A stretch of DNA of 64,000 nucleotides from Agrocybe praecox (lineage: Eukaryota > Basidiomycota > Agaricomycetes > Agaricales > Agrocybaceae): assembly GCA_964017145.1 (NCBI GenBank), contig OZ024843.1, positions 1,913,001 to 1,977,000 of the forward strand. The letters run 5' to 3'. A program made the translations under genes and the position numbers. The notes below the pieces were generated by a model. It worked only from the letters and a program-made list of their open reading frames with translations, was not told where the DNA came from and did no database searches. This document shows, in pieces, positions 59,387-64,000 of the stretch (position 1 is the first letter of the stretch; each line of letters opens with the position of its first letter).

Positions 59387-60274
59387 TTACACGCGGGCAC
59401 GTTTCCTCCCCGGTGGGCTTTCTTCCATAACCATGGACTCGTCGTCAGAGTCTTCAAGAACATCATGTTCTTGGTCCTGTAATATATGGACCTAGATCCA
59501 ATGATCAATGTCTTCTTGATAATCTTCTCGAATAGGATTTTACCTTCTCTAAAAATTCTTGAGCAAAAATATTGTCTAAATCGAGTGCTTTGGCATGTTC
59601 CAGATGTGTTTGAGCATCCCGCATCAGATTACGGTCAAAATCTTAACGTGATAAGCGGTTTGTATGTCCTGACGATGAGCTTATGCATGTTGAGGAACAT
59701 GTGAACGCACCTGTATTCCGTTGGGCAAGGTACATAGAAGATAGAGCAGCGTAAATGTGTAGTGTAGGGTTGTTTTGGTATGGGAGAGATGGAAGATAAC
59801 TAAACACAATGAATTCAACTTCGGTTCTAAAATGTTGAAAGAATCACTCACAGCTCTAACTCGTCCAAAGCTTCTCTACACTTATTTTGGAGTAGTAGGC
59901 GAAAAACAAGCTCTTTGAGAATCGATATGCGCTACAGTAGTTATTTATGATATGTTACCATTCAGGAAAAGAAAACTTACATCTTCCGGGCGTTGAAGCA
60001 TCATTGTACGCAAGTAGTCGACAGAGGTTTGCAAGGCACGTTCATTATCGTTACATTCTCCGACGATAAGCAGCCCAGTCGTCCATAGAGCTTTCCAGTC
60101 GATTTCTTTGCATCGAGCAAGGATCGCCCAGACCTTCTTTGCGCGAGGAAAATCATGTCGCTGGATGCTGAGTTGCAATAAGTCGTACAAGCGACGCAAG
60201 TGAATTTTCCGAGCTGTCAAGGGCTTTTTCGAGTTGAGACTGGAGTACAGGAACAGATGGTCATCGGAAGACAT
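59387..60274 (-). CDS. Probable RNA polymerase I initiation factor (Rrn11/TAF1A-like)
   Basis: MSSDDHLFLYSSLNSKKPLT leads to a TPR-like helical block: ARKIHLRRLYDLLQLSIQRH, RAKKVWAILARCKEIDWKAL, WTTGLLIVG and LQTSVDYLRTMMLQRPED. Later exons give ELVFRLLLQNKCREALDELE and FDRNLMRDAQTHLEHAKALD, with an acidic/basic tail ending PPGRKRARV at 59387. The R-A-x-x-x-x-A-I-L-x-R-C-x-E-I-D-W block matches my memory of the Rrn11 family in the Pol I core factor. The divergence of that family keeps the call moderate. An upstream ATG at 60346 is possible. It converges on Rix1 with 40 bp between stops. Confidence 0.62.
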
Positions 60275-60395
60275 CACTGACCACTGCAAACAAACCCAAA
60301 GTAGGTGCTTGATTATTACCACGGACCGCGTCCCAAATAGCATCATTAACGTTGCCTACTACATACACATCAGTGAAGGCTAGTTAACTCCCCTC

Positions 60396-61567
60396 ATGGA
60401 CGACGACTTTACGTTTGGAGCCTCAGTTTGGGCCGCTGATGAATCGAAAACCACCAGCACTTCTTCCCTACAGCTGGAACCACCCTCTGTAACGACGAGC
60501 TTCGACGACATGTCTAGTTTCGATGATTTCGACGACTTCGGACCGCCTGGAGAAACACCAATGGGGAGTGACAATCAGGAAGATGACGATTTTGGGGATT
60601 TTGGAGATTTTGGAGAAGCCGACGCTGGCCCGTCAGCTTTCGCAGATTCCACCGATTTCAATGATAGTAACCCATTAGCTGGCCCCTCTTCACAAATCTG
60701 GCGACCATTACCGTTAGATCCATTTCCTTCACGCCCAAGCTTAGAACGCGAATTAAACGAAACTTTGGCCCCCATATGGGACAATGAAAATATATCCGAC
60801 TTCACCACCGAGGAAGGCATACGGGAGGTAGAAGGTATTGCACAAATTCTTTATACCCCAAGCAGGTGCGTGGCTTAACGAAAAACGAGTTCGTGTTTAA
60901 TCTTTCTGTCGTCTTTTGTTATAAGTCGAGAAATGTACAAAACACTATTACAAACTCCTCCACCCACTAAACCCCCAAATTGGACGCGCTCTCGCATACG
61001 ACGCCAGCACCTGATAACTTTGGGCATCCCAGTAAATCTGGATGAAGTGCTTCCTCGGACTCATATCAAACCTCTACCACCTCTTGAAATACATACACGG
61101 CCTATGTCTGCCCCTCCTGTTTCTCGCAATCATGTCGGAAATAGGGCAGGACAGAGCAGTAAACCGAACTCGAGAAGTGGTACCCCTCAACCCAGCCAGC
61201 AAGGAATCTTCGCTCAGTTTGGCCCCAAGCCCGAACTAGACAATGCTAAAATCAACAAACTTTTGCAATTAAATCCAGGTAAGATTCTCTGCCGCCTTGC
61301 ATTATTCTCTTTTGAACGTTCTCTTGGGCAGAGACCCTCGCAATGCAACCTTTGGCCACTCTGGAGCGATATCTTAGTGATCTTCGCTCACAAACGTCCA
61401 ACACCTCTAACCTACTTACGTATCTTCTCCAATCGAGAGATGCACTACAGCAAGATTCCGAAACGTATAACGGACTTATCGCGGAAATGGTTGGCGAGGC
61501 GCAGAAATTGAAGTCGGGCAAACCACGAACTTTGGGCAGTATCCGGAGAGGAAACAATATAGCCTAA
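60396..61567 (+). CDS. Acidic protein with clathrin-adaptor-type motifs (Laa2/aftiphilin-like)
   Basis: MDDDFTFGASVWAADESKTT opens a disordered acidic half with repeated acidic-Phe motifs (DDFDDFGPPGE, DDDFGDFGDFGEADAG) of the kind bound by gamma-adaptin or GGA ear domains. A conserved central block follows: WRPLPLDPFPSRPSLERELN, then EGIREVEGIAQILYTPSSRE, MYKTLLQTPPPTKPPNWTRS and RIRRQHLITLGIPVNLDEVL. A helical end around LATLERYLSDLRSQTSNTSN completes it, stop 61567. This arrangement resembles yeast Laa2, which brings AP-1 to the trans-Golgi network, but the match is by motif order. Intron joins are clean at 60866, 60916, 61278 and 61330. The start lies 121 bp from the divergent Rrn11-like gene. 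Confidence 0.68.
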
Positions 61568-61965
61568 TGTAATGGCCATTTTGTACAGCAAGCTAGAGAA
61601 TCCCTCGTTCGTTAAATCCTAGGGCTGCATTATTTGATAAAAGCCAATGGTACGATGAGATGCCTACCTGCCTTCGGGTACTGGGAGTTTGTAGGGGAAT
61701 CAGTGTGTACGATACTGGCAGGCGGTATAGATAGCCGAACTAATGGGGCAGTACATATATAGTTACGTACACGTGACTAATAAAAAGTTTGTGATCAGGA
61801 CAGACCAAGCAGTGAGCACTACAAGACTCGCAGTAAATAATACTGAGCGTCAACTCTTAGGAGGATTCTCCTCTTTCCCAGCTCTCTAGGGCTATCCAAC
61901 GCAGCCTTATATGCTCTATCTCATCTTATAGACCCCCTCATCCTTGCCAAACACACAGCCTAACT
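61568..61965. promoter_or_regulatory. RPA190 promoter region
   Basis: About 400 bp before the RPA190 ATG. TATATA occurs at about 61756. The last 100 bp are C/T-rich. No gene is seen. Confidence 0.4.
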
Positions 61966-64000
61966 ATGAACATCGCTCACTCCATACCATCGACCGTTAC
62001 CGGCGTGTCTTTTTCGTTCCTCACATCAGAAGACATTCGAAGGATATCCGTCAAACAAATCGTGAACCCAGTCCTTCTTGATGACTTAAATAGGCCCAAT
62101 ATCGGGGGGCTTTACGATCCTGCTCTTGGACCTACCGATCGTTCCGACATGTGAGCCTTCAGACTTTTTTGCGATTCCTGGAGTTCTAGTTTTAATCCTT
62201 GCATACTAGCTGTGCCACATGTCACCTCACTTACTTCACATGTCCTGGGCATTATGGTCATATCGAACTTCCTGCTCCTGTTTTCCACCCGCTGTTTATG
62301 GGAAACATGTTCAATCTTTTGAGGGGATTGTGTATGTTCTGCCATAAATTCAAAATGAGCCGGACAGTCGTAAGTCGTCCTTTAAAATGTAAAGAACTCA
62401 AGTTCATGTCTCTGTCATAGTTATGGAAGTACCTTGCCAAATTTCGGTTGTTGGAACGGGGATTGTTAGAGGCGGCACAAGGTGTCGATGACATACAGTT
62501 ACGCGTGCGCACAAAGCAAAAGAAAGATGCAGATGCAGACAACGGCAGCGAAGATGAAGAGCCAGATACACCCGACGAATCGCCCAGTGATTTCATAGCC
62601 AGAATAAATCTTTATGTTGCCATTCACCTCGCACGAGCCCCGAAAAATACTCGAGATTCATACAAAGATGGCCAGATATACCAAACCAGAAAGGATCTCA
62701 TCAATGATTTTTTGAAGTCGTGTATCTTGAAGAAATGTCAAAATAGCGATTGTGGCTGGTGCGTCAATCTCACTTATCTGACAAATCAATGTATAAGTAC
62801 CTTACAATCCAAATGAAACAGTGTTGCATATACCTTCAGGAAAGAAGGACATATCAAGATTATTGAATACGACCTATCTGTTCGTCAAAAGGGTCAACTG
62901 ACCCGCAAACGCCCCGATGTCCTTCTATCTGAAAAGGGCCTGGCATTATCTTCGATCTCCCATAGTAACACACGGAACCCCACAAATGGCGACGTTGATA
63001 TGGATTCTGGCATGGACGACGACAACGAAGACGATGAGGAGGAAGAGCTCGAGGGAGAAGATGTAATGAGTGACGTCGAGAAAAAGCAGGAAGCCTTCCT
63101 GCCTAAAGCAGCAAACGGAAAGGTGAAAACTCTAAGGGGCCGAAATGAACGAGTCGTTGCTCCTGAAGAATGTCGAGCACACTTGCGAAGGTTGTTCCAC
63201 AACGAATCCATTATTTGCGCATTGCTTTTCGGTCGACATGGTCCATTCGCACCCTTGTCTCCCGATCAACTGTCTTTCGCTTCTGCGGATATGTTTTTCT
63301 TAGATGTCCTCCCCGTATCTCCTACACGCTTCCGACCACCTGCTAAGATGGCCGACACACTTTTTGAGCATCCTCAGAATGAGCTTCTCGCTAAAGTGCT
63401 CCAGACCTCTTACCGAATGCGAGATATCAACATCAATTTACGTGAAGCATCCCAGAAAGGTTCGGGGATCGATTCAGCCGCAAGGAAGGCGATCATGTCT
63501 GCATTGCTGGAAAGATTGGTGCAGCTTCAAATAGATGTCAACAGTTTCATGGACAGCAGCAAGAATCCCCAGGTCATGCGACAAGGCAAGCTACCTCCCC
63601 CTGGTGTTAAACAAGGTTTAGAGAAGAAGGAAGGTTTGTTCAGGAAACATATGATGGTACGCGCTTTTTAATTGCTTGGAAATCTCTCTAACTCATCGGC
63701 ACAAAAGGGGAAACGCGTGAACTATGCAGCTCGATCAGTAATTTCTCCTGACGTTAACATCGAACCAAACGAGATTGGTATTCCGCCTGTATTTGCGAGA
63801 AAATTAACTTTTCCGGAACCCGTCACTCCTGCCAATTTCCACGAGATGCGTCAACTTGTCATCACAGGACCTCATGGTTATCCAGGTGCTTCATTTGTAG
63901 AATATGAAGACGGGCATCAACAATCTCTTGTACGTGTTAGCCTTGCGCTCGACTCAACCTAATTAATACAAACAATATGCGTAGGATAAACTTACTGTCG
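61966..64000 (+). CDS. DNA-directed RNA polymerase I largest subunit (RPA190), N-terminal part, runs off right edge
   Basis: Catalytic subunit for 35S pre-rRNA transcription in the nucleolus. [20 protein letters not shown] begins the clamp; [20 protein letters not shown] joins across an intron to the zinc-binding [20 protein letters not shown]. The next segment is [20 protein letters not shown]. An acidic insertion (about 62990-63070, [20 protein letters not shown]) is the Pol I-specific disordered loop. Later segments are [40 protein letters not shown] and [20 protein letters not shown], the last near the lid and rudder. LxxCxxCH and CPGHxGHI are typical of all large subunits; the acidic loop and FRPP block point to Pol I. 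The C-terminal two thirds lie beyond the window. Confidence 0.95.

Overview
This 64 kb window is a gene-dense, intron-rich stretch of a fungal nuclear genome, most likely a mushroom-forming basidiomycete (Agaricomycetes). The basis is the very short GT-AG introns (about 50-60 nt) that break almost every gene, compact spacing, and the protein families themselves: a Kre9-like GPI protein, a two-domain chromate transporter, IQGAP, Vip1, and an ER Hsp90, which ascomycete yeasts lack. I see no tRNA, rRNA, CRISPR or bacterial-type operon. About 30 genes are supported. Two are cut by the window edges: endoplasmin at the left and the largest RNA polymerase I subunit at the right.

Layout. 0-14 kb: ER Hsp90 (-), a WW/FF transcription-splicing regulator of the TCERG1 type (-), a Dal5-type MFS permease (+), and a very large IQGAP (-). 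14-26 kb: an acyl-CoA ligase ending in a peroxisomal signal (-), the inositol pyrophosphate kinase Vip1 (+), a catalytically dead E2 variant of the AKTIP/FTS type (-), an Air1/2-type zinc-knuckle protein (-) and a HAD sugar/glycerol phosphatase (-). 26-38 kb: exocyst Sec15 (+), Arf1 (-), a dual-specificity phosphatase (-), two small orphan genes (+), a lysine-rich nuclear protein (-) and Gemin2 (+). 37.6-41.7 kb: three tandem paralogous GNAT acetyltransferase genes (-). 42-53 kb: Kre9-like wall protein (+), chromate transporter (-), quinolinate phosphoribosyltransferase (+), an amidohydrolase-fold decarboxylase closest to isoorotate decarboxylase (-), an orphan coiled-coil gene (+), a 405 bp MITE with 25 bp inverted repeats, a Ser-rich single-pass surface protein (+) and a mitochondrial enoyl-CoA hydratase (+). 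53-64 kb: exocyst Sec10 (-), Rix1/PELP1 (+), a probable Rrn11/TAF1A factor (-), an adaptor-associated acidic protein (+) and RPA190 (+).

Most genes are conserved housekeeping genes in divergent or convergent pairs with 50-300 bp between them. Loose themes are membrane traffic (Sec15, Sec10, Arf1, the Laa2-like protein), RNA and ribosome production (TCERG1-like, Air-like, Gemin2, Rix1, Rrn11-like, RPA190) and signalling or cytoskeleton (IQGAP, Vip1, the phosphatase). The accessory-looking parts are the GNAT array, the MITE with the surface protein beside it, and the small orphan genes at 32-35 kb. I did not find a clearly new multi-gene system. The best leads are the GNAT array with its shared terminal mini-exon, the MITE, the fungal ER Hsp90, several microexons or ambiguous splice sites, and a probable one-base frameshift at the start of the acyl-CoA ligase.
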